DNA of 26,033 nucleotides from GWF2-43-63 sp964559205 (GCA_964559205.1 CAZLHV010000021.1:1-26033); one strand, 5' to 3'; positions 1 through 8,046 are shown, counted from the first letter of the stretch. Notes: generated by a model not told the origin, from the sequence alone. Made by a program: numbers and translations.

Positions 1-111
1 CTGAGCCTGTGTGAGCCATACAGTCTCATTCTCAAGTCTCACCTCAAGCCGGGATGACTTTTCATCAGGTTGATATATAACAATCTCATTGTTCACAACA
101 GGCAGAGTCAT
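1..111 (-). CDS. RhuM-family protein, N-terminal fragment (runs off left edge)
   Basis: An open frame of 37 codons runs from an ATG at 111 to the first base of the window. It reads MTLPVVNNEIVIYQPDEKSS and continues with RLEVRLENETVWLTQAQ. The IVIYQ stretch followed by an ExRLENETVWLTQAQ stretch is the characteristic opening of the RhuM (virulence-associated, often island-borne) family. RhuM proteins have no firmly established biochemical role. The gene starts 14 bases after the hypC stop on the same strand, so it is probably co-transcribed with hypC. A GTG at 96 (giving VNNEIVIYQ) is an alternative start that fits the usual family length better. There is no clear Shine-Dalgarno site. The family call is fairly firm, but the rest of the gene is not visible. 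Confidence 0.72.
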   Translation of the reverse strand, partial: MTLPVVNNEIVIYQPDEKSSRLEVRLENETVWLTQAQ

Positions 112-125
112 CAAAGACAGTGAAA

Positions 126-371
126 TCAGATATCCAGCTCGGGTTTGATCTGTTCGTTGAGATCATCGAATTCCTCAAAAACCTTGAGGGTTTCAATTGC
201 TTCTTCTTCGCTGATTTTCTGAATGGCAAAACCGGTATGCAAGAGAATATAATCGTCAACTTTTACATCGTCGAGCAATTGAAGCGAAGCTTCGTATTCG
301 GTTCCACCAACCGACACAATGGCCATGCCGTCATTGATGGATATCACTTTTGCGGGAATGCTTAAACACAT
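126..371 (-). CDS. hypC: HypC/HybG/HupF-family hydrogenase maturation chaperone
   Basis: This 81-residue protein has the full length and the defining N-terminus of HypC, MCLSIPAKVI. The cysteine at position 2 is the residue used for binding HypD and the hydrogenase large-subunit precursor. HypC carries the Fe(CN)2CO group assembled on HypD to the large subunit of [NiFe]-hydrogenase in the cytoplasm. The internal beta-barrel part (VSVGGTEYEASLQLLDDVKVDDYILLHTGFA, in two visible blocks) fits the small OB-like fold, and the C-terminal half is an acidic helix. It lies downstream of hypF and a membrane-protein gene on the same strand, with a -7 box 26 bases before its ATG. It can therefore be expressed from its own promoter. 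No hydrogenase structural gene, hypD or hypE is in the window. Confidence 0.95.
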   Translation of the reverse strand: MCLSIPAKVISINDGMAIVSVGGTEYEASLQLLDDVKVDDYILLHTGFAIQKISEEEAIETLKVFEEFDDLNEQIKPELDI

Positions 372-396
372 ACTGTTGGTATTGATAATGAGGATG

Positions 397-404
397 CAAA
401 TTTA
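397..404 (-). promoter_or_regulatory. Candidate -7 box (TAAATTTG) for hypC
   Basis: TAAATTTG matches the Bacteroidota -7 element TAnnTTTG and ends 25 bases before the hypC ATG, in the 56-base gap after the membrane-protein gene. No TTG is present at the expected -33 position, so the match is partial. Confidence 0.5.
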
Positions 405-427
405 CGAAGAATAACGAAAAAGAGAAT

Positions 428-1002
428 CTATACATCATTAGAGTTGCGTTTACAAAGCATTCTTACAACACGACAGGTTATCCATGTAAGAAAGAAATTA
501 TAAAGTATTGGAACAAGGATGAGCAGAAGGTAAAACCTTTCAAGATTGTTAGGCCAATATATTCCACCGTCAAACAATCCCTTTATCGGAAAAAAATGCG
601 TAATAATATTTGTGATTTCTGTTCCACTGTAGTTAATATACTTCAATGAATTCCCAGTGATGTCAGTTATGAAGCTTAAAGAACCCTCTTCGGTTGTCAA
701 GCAATTGAAGAAAACCAAGTGCAATGCAACAAACTGAATGATTGAATATGCATATGTTACAAGGAANNNNNNNNNNATTTTTTTCGAAAAATGTAAATTG
801 ATAGGAGAAAAATCAGTCCAAACCAAAACGATTGAAAAGCTAGATATGAGATGAAACTAGGGAAATAATATGCAAAAGGAAATGAATTGTCATTCAGATG
901 CATTGAATGGTAGAGAGAGATTGTATTTATGATTGTATTGATAATCGTCCAAAAAACAAAGAACTGAAACATGCCTTTAACAGAGAAAATTTTTGCTGTC
1001 AT
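428..1002 (-). CDS. Hypothetical four-TM membrane protein, interrupted by an assembly gap
   Basis: Two open stretches on either side of ten Ns fit one gene. The upstream part (1002 to 777) gives 75 residues starting MTAKIFSVKGMFQF, with hydrophobic segments near residues 11-32 and 52-71. The downstream part (766 to 428) gives 112 residues, with further segments at its start and near its end (FYLLLILVPILYNFFLTW). The total is about 190 residues with four predicted membrane helices and a basic C-terminus. The two halves are in different frames only because the N run is ten bases; a real gap of 3n+2 bases would join them. The gene starts 12 bases after the hypF stop. I do not recognise the family. 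Its position between hypF and hypC is unusual, and its codons are more A+T rich than those of hypF. The alternative is two unrelated fragments, which I think is unlikely. Confidence 0.6.
767..776. other. Assembly gap (10 N)
   Basis: Ten consecutive Ns lie inside the membrane-protein gene. The round number suggests a scaffold placeholder. Coding continuity on both sides requires a true gap length of 3n+2, so ten cannot be exact if the gene is intact. Confidence 0.99.
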
Positions 1003-1014
1003 GGGGTTTTTGTT

Positions 1015-3261
1015 TTACATTGAATTCCTCGCAGCTGCAATCACCATTTGCCCCAATGCAATGCCGCCATCGTTTGTTGGGATTTTTTGATGCGAAAACA
1101 CTTCGAAGCCTTTTTTCCGAAGCAAATTTTCCATTTTTTCGAGCAGATACTTGTTCTGAAATGTCCCGCCGGACAAAACAACTTTGCTGGAGCCGCATTC
1201 TTTTTTCATACGGCTGGCTGTTTCAGTAATCGCAGCAATCAGCATGTTGTGGAATTTTGCAGCAATGACCGGAATACCTGTTTGCTTTTCCAAATCCCGA
1301 AGAATGGCTCTGAATGTCGGTTCAAAGCATGTTGCTCCATCGATTTCAAACGGATAGGCATCGTCAATACTTTTATCAATCACCGATTCGAGGCGCATGG
1401 GTGCTTCGGCGTGGAATTTACTCACCGGACACAGATTGATCAAAGCCGAGACTGCGTCAAACAACCGGCCTGATCCCGAACTCAGTGGCGCATTGATTTT
1501 CTTATCCATTGCCTGACAGATCATGGCTACCGATGCGGCGTTCACATCTTTCAGGAACGGAAGATTCCTGTTCAAAAAATCCATTCCTTCATATTTGTGC
1601 AGATACGAAACGGCCACGCGCCAGGGCTCATCCGTTACTTTGTCACCACCGGGCAGCGGAATGTATTCGAAATGACTGAAGCGTTTATAATATTTCAGAT
1701 CACAGATCAGAAATTCACTGCCCCAGATGTTGCCGTCGTCGCCAAGACCGGTGCCGTCAAAAGCAATACCAATCACGGTTTCGTCGAGGCCATGTTCGGC
1801 CATGCATGACGCGATGTGCGCATGATGATGCTGCACTTTTACATGTGGCAAACCACTTTCTGCAGCATAACGTGTCGACAAGTAGTCGGGATGCAGATCG
1901 CTTACAACCACCTGTGGTTCGAAGCGGAAAAGTTTTTTGTATCGTTCAAGACTTTCGCTATAAAAGGCGTAGGTCTCCATATTTTTCAGATCGCCGATAT
2001 GCTGGCTCAGAATGGCCTGATCGTGTTTGCCGATGGCAAAGCAATTCACCAGTTCGGCTCCGGTGGCCAGAATGCCATCGACATTGAGTTTCAGATTGAC
2101 AGGGGCCGGCGCATATCCGCGCGAGCGGCGGCTTACACGCTCCTTTTCATTGACAACAGTTACCACCGAATCATCGGCGCGGTTGTAAATATCGCGGTTA
2201 TATGTAACAACAGCATCTGCTACTCTTGTGAGAATACTCAGTGCATCGTCATTATCAGTAATGATCGGCTCTTCGGAGATATTGCCACTGGTGAGTACAA
2301 TGACTTCGAGGTTTGTTTTTTCAAACAATAAATAATGCAGTGGCATGTAAGGCAGCATGGCTCCAACGGTTCCGAACCCAACACATACAGATGGCGCCAG
2401 TTTCTTTTTGCTGTTCAGCAGTACAATCGGGCGCTTAAGCGAGGTCAACGACTTTTCTTCTACAGCATCAACGTGTGCATATTCCTTCAGTTTTGGCAGC
2501 GACGCAAACATGACGGCAAAAGGTTTTCCTTCTCTGTTTTTGAGTTTCCGCAAACGCTGCACTGCTTCTTCATTCAGCGCATCGCAGGCCAGAAAGAAAC
2601 CGCCGATGCCTTTGATGGCAACAATTTTTCCATGGTGAAACAGTTCGCCGAGTTGTTGAAGAATGGCTTCAATTCCTGCGATCGAATTACCATTGAAATG
2701 CAGGGTGTACTCAGGTCCGCATACCGAGCAGGCCACCGGCTGCGCATGGAATCGGCGGTCGCGCACATCGGTGTATTCTTTGCGGCAGTCGTCGCACATG
2801 ATGAATTGGCGCATCGTCGTCTTCTCGCGATCGTACGGAAGGTCTTTGATGATCGTAAAGCGCGGCCCGCAATTGGTGCAGTTGATGAAAGGATAGTCGA
2901 TGCGGTTGGGTTGCGTTTTCATGTCGCGCAGACAATCGTCACACACCGCAATATCAGGACTGACCTCAGTTACACGATTCGAAACCGAGTTGCTTTTTAC
3001 AATCTGAAAATCCGAAAAATGAATAAAATCAGTTTGATTTGTCTCGATTGATTCAATGGAGGACGCCGGGGGAGCGGTATTGCGGAGAGCAATGACAAAA
3101 TCATTCAATGTGTTTTCATCGCAATTGATTTTGATAAAAACGCCATCGTTGCGATTTTCAACCTCACCATTTAGGCCAAACTCCGATGCAATACGAAAAA
3201 CGAAGGGCCGGAAACCGACACCCTGCACAAGACCTTTGATATGAATGAGAAATGTCTTCAA
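1015..3261 (-). CDS. hypF: Carbamoyltransferase HypF, hydrogenase maturation
   Basis: HypF converts carbamoyl phosphate and ATP to carbamoyl-adenylate and transfers the carbamoyl group to the HypE C-terminal cysteine, the source of the cyanide ligands of [NiFe]-hydrogenase. All domains are visible in order: an acylphosphatase domain with GLVQGVGFRPFVFR at residues 10-25, paired CxxC zinc fingers (CDDCLRDM, CTNCGPRF, CDDCRKEY, CSVCGPEY) over about residues 100-180, a YrdC-like domain (GIGGFFLACDA), and a Kae1-like C-terminal domain with the HHHAH metal motif near residue 470. The length of about 748 residues is normal. The longest frame begins with a TTG at 3285, but that TTG is the end of a TACCTTTG promoter box, so I place the start at the TTG at 3261 (LKTFLIHIKG). 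That matches where homologues begin. A start codon other than ATG is notable. Confidence 0.96.
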   Translation of the reverse strand: MKTFLIHIKGLVQGVGFRPFVFRIASEFGLNGEVENRNDGVFIKINCDENTLNDFVIALRNTAPPASSIESIETNQTDFIHFSDFQIVKSNSVSNRVTEVSPDIAVCDDCLRDMKTQPNRIDYPFINCTNCGPRFTIIKDLPYDREKTTMRQFIMCDDCRKEYTDVRDRRFHAQPVACSVCGPEYTLHFNGNSIAGIEAILQQLGELFHHGKIVAIKGIGGFFLACDALNEEAVQRLRKLKNREGKPFAVMFASLPKLKEYAHVDAVEEKSLTSLKRPIVLLNSKKKLAPSVCVGFGTVGAMLPYMPLHYLLFEKTNLEVIVLTSGNISEEPIITDNDDALSILTRVADAVVTYNRDIYNRADDSVVTVVNEKERVSRRSRGYAPAPVNLKLNVDGILATGAELVNCFAIGKHDQAILSQHIGDLKNMETYAFYSESLERYKKLFRFEPQVVVSDLHPDYLSTRYAAESGLPHVKVQHHHAHIASCMAEHGLDETVIGIAFDGTGLGDDGNIWGSEFLICDLKYYKRFSHFEYIPLPGGDKVTDEPWRVAVSYLHKYEGMDFLNRNLPFLKDVNAASVAMICQAMDKKINAPLSSGSGRLFDAVSALINLCPVSKFHAEAPMRLESVIDKSIDDAYPFEIDGATCFEPTFRAILRDLEKQTGIPVIAAKFHNMLIAAITETASRMKKECGSSKVVLSGGTFQNKYLLEKMENLLRKKGFEVFSHQKIPTNDGGIALGQMVIAAARNSM

Positions 3262-3282
3262 TTCAGCCTTCGAATGAAGACA

Positions 3283-3290
3283 CAAAGGTA
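3283..3290 (-). promoter_or_regulatory. Candidate -7 box (TACCTTTG) for hypF
   Basis: TACCTTTG is an exact TAnnTTTG match, 21 bases upstream of the preferred TTG start and just after the T9SS gene stop at 3314. It argues against the longer TTG start at 3285. No clear -33 TTG is visible. Confidence 0.5.
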
Positions 3291-3313
3291 TAAAAAACAG
3301 GAAAGAATGGGGT

Positions 3314-4861
3314 TTATTCCTTCATGAAAGATATCACGCCGGATGCATCAGCTCCACGCCAGCGCAGGAAATAGGTTCCTTTTTCCAGGTGGGAAACATC
3401 AACTTTGGTTTTCATCTCTCCAATGGCTGTTTTCGAAGAGTAAACTGGTTTTCCGTCAATACTTATTATCTCAAAAGATTCAACTTTTCCATTGTGAAGA
3501 ACAAAAAGCGTATTCATTGCCGGATTCGGATAAACCGAAATGGGATTTTTCGTTTGTTGCAGAATGCCTGTTTCACAATACCATAGATAGACAGAGTCGG
3601 TTGCTGTGGCAGAACAGCCTTCGTTGTTTGTGAAATAATAATTAACTACACTGTAATGATTTCCCATGACAATATCGCCGATTAAATCTGACCCGCTAAC
3701 ATTGTCGCCACTGTAAACACCTCCTTGTGGTAAACCTCCTGAGAGAGGATACGTTGGGAAATCCGGCATCGAATTGCCGCAAACAGAGTCATAAGGAAGA
3801 TTCAGGGTGACCACTGGAAGAGAGTTCACCACAATGTCAATTGATGAATCGCATGTGCAGCCGTTTGCATCAGTACCAATCACAATGTAAGGCTGGGTAG
3901 ATGGTAAAAATGCAATTCCGTTCAGCACCCCGTTGCTCCATTGAATGGACTGAGCGCCACTTGCTGTCAGCGTCAACGGTATTCCGGCACACAGAGTGTC
4001 ATTGGGTGAAATCGTAATGTTCAACATGGGCAATGGGTTTACCGTGATGTTGAAATAGCAGCTGTCTGTATTGATTCCGTCGCTTGCTTTGTACTTAATG
4101 CTATGTGTGCCTGCTCCGGCAGCGGAAGGGCTGAAAACACCACCCGAAACCCCATTACCGCTGTAGATACCTCCGGCAGGAGCGCAACCACTTAGTGTCC
4201 ATGCCGGATTGTCGATGCACATGGAGGTGTCGGCATGGCAGGTGACAGAGAAAGGTGTTGTGGTAGCATTCGAAACAGCAATATTGTCGAAATAAACAAA
4301 ATAGGTATTGCTGTTGTTGTATGCACAGTTGGGTTCAAGATACAACAGAATGGATGACTTGTCGGTGATCGTGCTTAAATTGAAAACCACCTCGGTGGCA
4401 GCACAACTGCGTGATTCGGTGAATTTAAAACCTTTGCCGTTAACCCCAAAGTCGTATAAAACATTTACGCCATTAATTCTGACAGCCGAAACCACTTGTT
4501 TGTATGCCCCGTCGGCCCAAATGTAAAATCGAATCCAGTCGTTGGGTTGTGATGAGAACCATGAATGCGAAATGTCAAAAGTCAGTTTGATGCTGTCGAG
4601 CCCTGTAGCATTAATCTGAGGCAGCCTCACAAAATTTCCCCAGTAATTGTTCCAAGATCCTGAATATCCAATGCGTCCTCCGGTGCAGCCACCAGTGGCT
4701 ACATAATCGATCGGGGTGTTATAATTTGGCGCAAACCACACGGTTGTTGCAGCCGTTGTACCATGAACCAGAAAATCGCTGTTGAAAGGTTCAGGACCAA
4801 GCAATTGAGCCGTTGCTAAAACTGACTGAGAAAACAGCAGGAAAAACATGGCTTTTTTCAT
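3314..4861 (-). CDS. Secreted protein with C-terminal T9SS type A sorting domain
   Basis: The 515-residue product starts MKKAMFFLLFSQSVLATAQ, a clear signal peptide; a longer frame upstream to 4918 lacks a sensible N-terminus. Residues about 20-220 form a beta-rich domain rich in Trp, Tyr and Asn (a jelly-roll or carbohydrate-binding fold is possible). They are followed by Ig-like repeats with paired cysteines of the kind common in Bacteroidota surface proteins (GIYSGNGVSGGVFSPSAAG, later GGVYSGDNVSGSDLIGD). The last 75 residues are a type A sorting domain: ISVYPNPAMNTLFV, then SIDGKPVYSS and a GTYFLRW strand. T9SS exports such proteins across the outer membrane and removes this tail. No catalytic motif is recognised, so an adhesive or matrix role is only a guess. 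The promoter match upstream is the best in the window. Confidence 0.9.
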   Translation of the reverse strand: MKKAMFFLLFSQSVLATAQLLGPEPFNSDFLVHGTTAATTVWFAPNYNTPIDYVATGGCTGGRIGYSGSWNNYWGNFVRLPQINATGLDSIKLTFDISHSWFSSQPNDWIRFYIWADGAYKQVVSAVRINGVNVLYDFGVNGKGFKFTESRSCAATEVVFNLSTITDKSSILLYLEPNCAYNNSNTYFVYFDNIAVSNATTTPFSVTCHADTSMCIDNPAWTLSGCAPAGGIYSGNGVSGGVFSPSAAGAGTHSIKYKASDGINTDSCYFNITVNPLPMLNITISPNDTLCAGIPLTLTASGAQSIQWSNGVLNGIAFLPSTQPYIVIGTDANGCTCDSSIDIVVNSLPVVTLNLPYDSVCGNSMPDFPTYPLSGGLPQGGVYSGDNVSGSDLIGDIVMGNHYSVVNYYFTNNEGCSATATDSVYLWYCETGILQQTKNPISVYPNPAMNTLFVLHNGKVESFEIISIDGKPVYSSKTAIGEMKTKVDVSHLEKGTYFLRWRGADASGVISFMKE

Positions 4862-4876
4862 ACCATAAGATTTCTC

Positions 4877-4908
4877 CAAAAATAAAGAATATTGATTACA
4901 GGTGCAAA
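4877..4908 (-). promoter_or_regulatory. Full Bacteroidota-type promoter for the T9SS protein
   Basis: On the minus strand TTTG (4905-4908) is followed by exactly 20 bases and then TATTTTTG (4877-4884), a complete match to the TTTG / TAnnTTTG consensus with near-ideal spacing. The -7 box ends 15 bases before the ATG at 4861, leaving a leader of about ten bases. Confidence 0.7.
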
Positions 4909-4946
4909 TATTTTTCAACGCCTGTCATGCAACTTTCGGGAAATTG

Positions 4947-4954
4947 TAATTTTG
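4947..4954 (+). promoter_or_regulatory. Candidate -7 box (TAATTTTG) for the TerC-family gene
   Basis: TAATTTTG matches TAnnTTTG, with its last base 15 bases upstream of the ATG at 4969. It lies in the divergent region shared with the T9SS gene promoter. No -33 TTG is seen at the right distance. Confidence 0.5.
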
Positions 4955-4968
4955 CACAAATTGCCTGT

Positions 4969-5688
4969 ATGGAAATCTTTCTGACTGCCGAAGCCTGGAT
5001 ATCGCTGCTGACGCTCACCCTGCTTGAGATTGTGCTTGGTGTGGACAATATTTTGTTTATTTCAATTGTAAGCAATGCCTTGCCGGCTGAAAAACAACGA
5101 CCTGCGCAGCGTATTGGCCTTGTGATAGCCATGGTATTCCGTGTTGGCTTGTTGGTTGCCCTTGCATGGATGATTCAGCGACTCACCGAACCGGTTTTCT
5201 ACATCCAGGACATGGGTTTTAGTTTCCGCGAAATCATCCTGGCGGGCGGGGGATTGTTTCTGGTTGCAAAAAGCACATCCGAAATACATGCCCGCATGGA
5301 AAAAGGCGAAGGACACGAAGGCAAAAAAAGGGGAGGCAGTTTGTTTAATGTGGTTGTGCAAATCACCCTGCTGAATATCGTATTTTCCTTCGATTCAATA
5401 CTCACGGCGATAGGCTTGTCAAATGAGCTTCTTATCATGATTCTGGCTGTTGTGTTGTCCATGTTTGTCATGCTGGCTTTTGCCGGCTCTATCAGCCGCT
5501 TCATTTCAAAGAATCCAACCCTCGAAGTGCTTGCTCTTTCATTTCTCATTCTGATTGGTTTCATGCTGATGCTCGAAGGAGTCCACATCGAAGTGCCCAA
5601 AGGCTATATTTATTTCGCCGTGTTTTTCTCGCTGATTGTTGAGTTGATCAACATGAGGGTGAGAAGAAACCACATTGCAAAAAAATAA
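4969..5688 (+). CDS. TerC-family integral membrane protein
   Basis: This 239-residue protein has the TerC family signature: TLTLLEIVLGVDNILFISIVSN near residues 12-33 and its internal repeat NIVFSFDSILTAIGLS near residue 140. Each contains the acidic residue (VDN and FDS) that lines the transport path. About seven membrane helices are visible, with a charged loop (ARMEKGEGHEGKKRGG) after the third and a basic C-terminus. TerC proteins are associated with tellurite resistance. Characterised members (Alx, MeeF/MeeY types) export manganese, so metal efflux is the likely role. The open frame extends upstream to 4813, but the ATG at 4969 (MEIFLTAEAW) is the family start and sits just after a -7 box. 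It is transcribed divergently from the T9SS gene. Confidence 0.93.
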   Translation: MEIFLTAEAWISLLTLTLLEIVLGVDNILFISIVSNALPAEKQRPAQRIGLVIAMVFRVGLLVALAWMIQRLTEPVFYIQDMGFSFREIILAGGGLFLVAKSTSEIHARMEKGEGHEGKKRGGSLFNVVVQITLLNIVFSFDSILTAIGLSNELLIMILAVVLSMFVMLAFAGSISRFISKNPTLEVLALSFLILIGFMLMLEGVHIEVPKGYIYFAVFFSLIVELINMRVRRNHIAKK

Positions 5689-5693
5689 TTTTG
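5686..5693 (+). promoter_or_regulatory. Candidate -7 box (TAATTTTG) for the sigma-factor operon
   Basis: An exact TAnnTTTG match begins on the TAA stop of the TerC-family gene, 56 bases before the GTG of the sigma-factor gene. No -33 element is recognised. Confidence 0.4.
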
Positions 5694-5749
5694 TCACCAG
5701 GCAACATCACCGGGTGCAAACAGGTTATTGCAGTTGAAAAGGAAATCCG

Positions 5750-6295
5750 GTGAACGAAGAACAACTCATACAGCGTTGCAGAAATAACAGCCGACAAGCT
5801 CAGCGTGAGCTGTTTGACGCAACCTACAAGCCGTTGTTCAGACTTGCCGTTCGCTATCTTGGAAATCATCACGATGCTGAAGATGTGCTTGCCGAAACGT
5901 ACATCAGAATATTTCGTGGAATCGGTCGTTTTGAATGGCAGGGTTGTGGCAGCCTGCGACGTTGGATGAACACCCTTGTCATCAATGAGTCCTTGCGCTA
6001 TTTGCGACGCAGGAAACTGTTGATCTTCGACGAAGAAATGTTGTTGCATGAGCCGGGGTTTGATATAATGTCTGATCAACACCTGCCTGATCACGAACAC
6101 ATCAAAAGCATTATTGAGACCATGCCGGCAGGATACCGCACCGTTTTTAACCTTTTTGCCATTGAAGGGTATTCGCATCGCGAAATTGCAGTCATGTTGT
6201 CGATCAGCGAAAACACTTCGCGTACACAGCTTTTCAAGGCACGTCAGTTTGTTATTCAACGTATTACTAATCAGGTTCATTATGAAACCGTCTGA
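5750..6295 (+). CDS. ECF-type RNA polymerase sigma factor
   Basis: The 181-residue protein has sigma-70 region 2 (LFRLAVRYLGNHHDAEDVLAETYIRIFR in two adjoining blocks, residues 29-56), with the DAEDVLAET core that contacts the -10 region and RNA polymerase. Region 4 lies near residues 122-170 (MPAGYRTVFNLFAIEGYSHR, then EIAVMLSISENTSRTQLFKA), the helix-turn-helix for the -35 element. The length is typical for ECF sigma factors, which direct responses to envelope or environmental signals. The start is a GTG at 5750 (VNEEQLIQRC); no upstream in-frame start gives a better N-terminus. Its stop overlaps the next gene by 14 bases, so the two are translationally coupled. The neighbour is a single-TM protein, which fits an ECF/anti-sigma pair. 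Confidence 0.93.
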   Translation: MNEEQLIQRCRNNSRQAQRELFDATYKPLFRLAVRYLGNHHDAEDVLAETYIRIFRGIGRFEWQGCGSLRRWMNTLVINESLRYLRRRKLLIFDEEMLLHEPGFDIMSDQHLPDHEHIKSIIETMPAGYRTVFNLFAIEGYSHREIAVMLSISENTSRTQLFKARQFVIQRITNQVHYETV

Positions 6296-6908
6296 TATAG
6301 ATTCAATGATGGTGAATGCTTTGCACGAAATGGCCGAAGACAGCGATGCTAATGCTGAATCGGCCAGGGAAGCCATCTGGGGAAAAACCGACATTGGTCG
6401 TAAGTACAGTGCTAAAGGCCTGATGGTTCGGATGTCTTTGGCGGTGGCAGCTACTTTGGTCATTGCATTTTTTGTATTCTACAATCCAAGGCCAAAAGCT
6501 TCATGGCTGTCAGCAGAACGAATCAATAAAAATACAAGCATTGCGGCAATTGTACCTGCAAATTACGCAGATCGCGTTATCAGGGATACACTGATGTTTT
6601 TTCGTGAAACGTTCTCGACAATGACGCCGGTTCACGACACAATCGTTGTGCCTGTTTTTCAGACCACTTATCTTACCATACACGACACGATCATGATAAA
6701 AGAGCATGAGGAAGATGCATATCCAACCCTGGCCATACAAAATGCTAACAGCGATTTTCTTTTTGAAGAAATGCCCAAAGAGCAAAAAGTCCGGGGCATT
6801 TTGTGGTGGCGGTCCAAACCGGCATTCCCGGCCAATAAGACCAGTGCCGAAGTCAGTCGTAGCGATCGGAAATTCCCGATCCGTTTTCCGGTTATCAGCG
6901 CGCAATAA
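6282..6908 (+). CDS. Single-TM protein in the anti-sigma-factor position
   Basis: The 208-residue product starts at the ATG at 6282 (MKPSDIDSMM), inside the 3' end of the sigma-factor gene. It has a hydrophilic, acidic cytoplasmic N-terminus of about 50 residues, one membrane helix at 51-67 (MSLAVAATLVIAFFVFY), and a periplasmic part of about 140 residues. This is the layout of anti-sigma factors that sequester an ECF sigma factor at the membrane, but I see no zinc-binding HxxxCxxC motif, so the call rests on position and topology. The periplasmic part contains the segment VHDTIVV and, 15 residues on, IHDTIMI, a small internal repeat that I do not recognise. The C-terminus is basic. It is followed 36 bases later by a gene for an exported protein, probably in the same transcript. 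Confidence 0.75.
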   Translation: MKPSDIDSMMVNALHEMAEDSDANAESAREAIWGKTDIGRKYSAKGLMVRMSLAVAATLVIAFFVFYNPRPKASWLSAERINKNTSIAAIVPANYADRVIRDTLMFFRETFSTMTPVHDTIVVPVFQTTYLTIHDTIMIKEHEEDAYPTLAIQNANSDFLFEEMPKEQKVRGILWWRSKPAFPANKTSAEVSRSDRKFPIRFPVISAQ

Positions 6909-6944
6909 CATAAACTCACCTTTGTTCAATTAAAACAAATTGTC

Positions 6945-7988
6945 ATGAAAAAAATATTGCTTGGATTATGTTTGCTGTTCTTTGCCGCTGCAGTGCAGGC
7001 TCAGACGAGTGATACGAATAGAGTTATTGATATTGGAAAGTGGAAGAACCTGCCTCATCCTGGTGAAAAATATTTTACTGACTCATTATTTATTTATGGA
7101 TCTTCTTTGCAAATTGAAATTGCCGCATGGGATTTGAAATATCTGACCGATACTTCTTTGCAGCTGAATAAATTAGTATTTGATTTTCAACAGTATTTTG
7201 CATCCAGAAAAGATCAGTTCCCTGATTTCCCGAGAACTAAATATATTTATTCTCCTGAATATTGTTATTTGCTAAAAGAAGAGATGGACTCAACACTGAT
7301 CTATTTCAGCAGCATGAATGGTGATAAAGTCAGGAAATACCCATTTCTAAATGAGTTGATAATTCAATCTCCGTGTATGAATATCAAAATCAAATATCAC
7401 GATGACTCAGTTTTATTAAATCCTGATTTACAAAATGTAATCAATGAAATTGTTGCTTTAAAAACCATCAAGGAATGGAAGACAATAACAAAAGCATGGG
7501 CAACTAATTTTAGCGAAAAGAACAAACGTGAAACTTTTCCATCAGACCGTGTTCCAAAAATTACATGGGTAAAGAAAGAAGAGCAATCAATTGAGGTTTT
7601 TGCTGCAACGGGATTTTCTTCAACAAGGACAAATCCGGTTTTATCCGCCGAAGTGAAATTCGGATACATTTGGGACAGTGGTGGCTACGACATCGGCTAC
7701 TATCTTAGCTATGACTGGAATTTCTCCTTTGCCGACAACGGCACCAGGTCCATTAACAGCTTCATTAATCTGAGTGGGCTTGAAGAAGGATTTTTATCGC
7801 GCATCAAAACCATGGCCGGCATCGATATGGGTTACCTCGTTTTTCGCCAGGGCGATGTGTTTGAGAAGAATACTTTCAGGCTAGGCTTTGGCTTCAAGGG
7901 CGATTTTTGGTACTTCTCTCCGCAGATTTATTTTCCGGGAAAATTCAAAGGCGTCTATCCGGGATTGAGACTGCTGATTGGCGTATAA
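6945..7988 (+). CDS. Exported protein of unknown function, beta-rich C-terminal half
   Basis: The 347-residue product has a signal peptide (MKKILLGLCLLFFAAAVQAQ). The N-terminal half is mixed alpha/beta (YIYSPEYCYLLKEEMDSTLI) with one pair of cysteines far apart. From about residue 215 on, the sequence alternates hydrophobic and polar residues with many aromatics (GYDIGYYLSYDWNFSF, FRLGFGFKGDFWYFSPQIYF) and ends RLLIGV. This resembles strands of a small outer-membrane barrel or membrane-associated sheet. I do not recognise a named family. Its place after a sigma factor and an anti-sigma-like protein suggests it is a target or sensor component of that system. It is the last gene before a strong terminator. 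Confidence 0.82.
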   Translation: MKKILLGLCLLFFAAAVQAQTSDTNRVIDIGKWKNLPHPGEKYFTDSLFIYGSSLQIEIAAWDLKYLTDTSLQLNKLVFDFQQYFASRKDQFPDFPRTKYIYSPEYCYLLKEEMDSTLIYFSSMNGDKVRKYPFLNELIIQSPCMNIKIKYHDDSVLLNPDLQNVINEIVALKTIKEWKTITKAWATNFSEKNKRETFPSDRVPKITWVKKEEQSIEVFAATGFSSTRTNPVLSAEVKFGYIWDSGGYDIGYYLSYDWNFSFADNGTRSINSFINLSGLEEGFLSRIKTMAGIDMGYLVFRQGDVFEKNTFRLGFGFKGDFWYFSPQIYFPGKFKGVYPGLRLLIGV

Positions 7989-8009
7989 ATGAATTCTTTT
8001 CTTATGAGC

Positions 8010-8046
8010 AGGAAGCGTAAAAAATGCATTTTGCGCTTCCTTTTTT
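8010..8046 (+). terminator. Rho-independent terminator of the sigma-factor operon
   Basis: AGGAAGCG and CGCTTCCT form an 8-bp stem around an A/T-rich palindromic loop and are followed by a T tract. It lies 21 bases after the stop at 7988. Confidence 0.85.

Noticed and set aside
767..776. Real frameshift in the membrane-protein gene
   Set aside because: The change of frame falls exactly on ten Ns, so the gap size explains it.
1816..3051. Long plus-strand frames (171 and 238 codons) opposite hypF
   Set aside because: They are antisense shadows of a full-length hypF with all its motifs; they have low-complexity composition and no family resemblance.
3262..3285. Upstream TTG start for hypF
   Set aside because: This TTG is the end of a TACCTTTG promoter box, and homologues start at the acylphosphatase domain, matching the TTG at 3261.
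5648..6463. 271-codon minus-strand frame opposite the sigma-factor genes
   Set aside because: The plus strand encodes a clear ECF sigma factor and its overlapping partner; the antisense frame has no recognisable domain.
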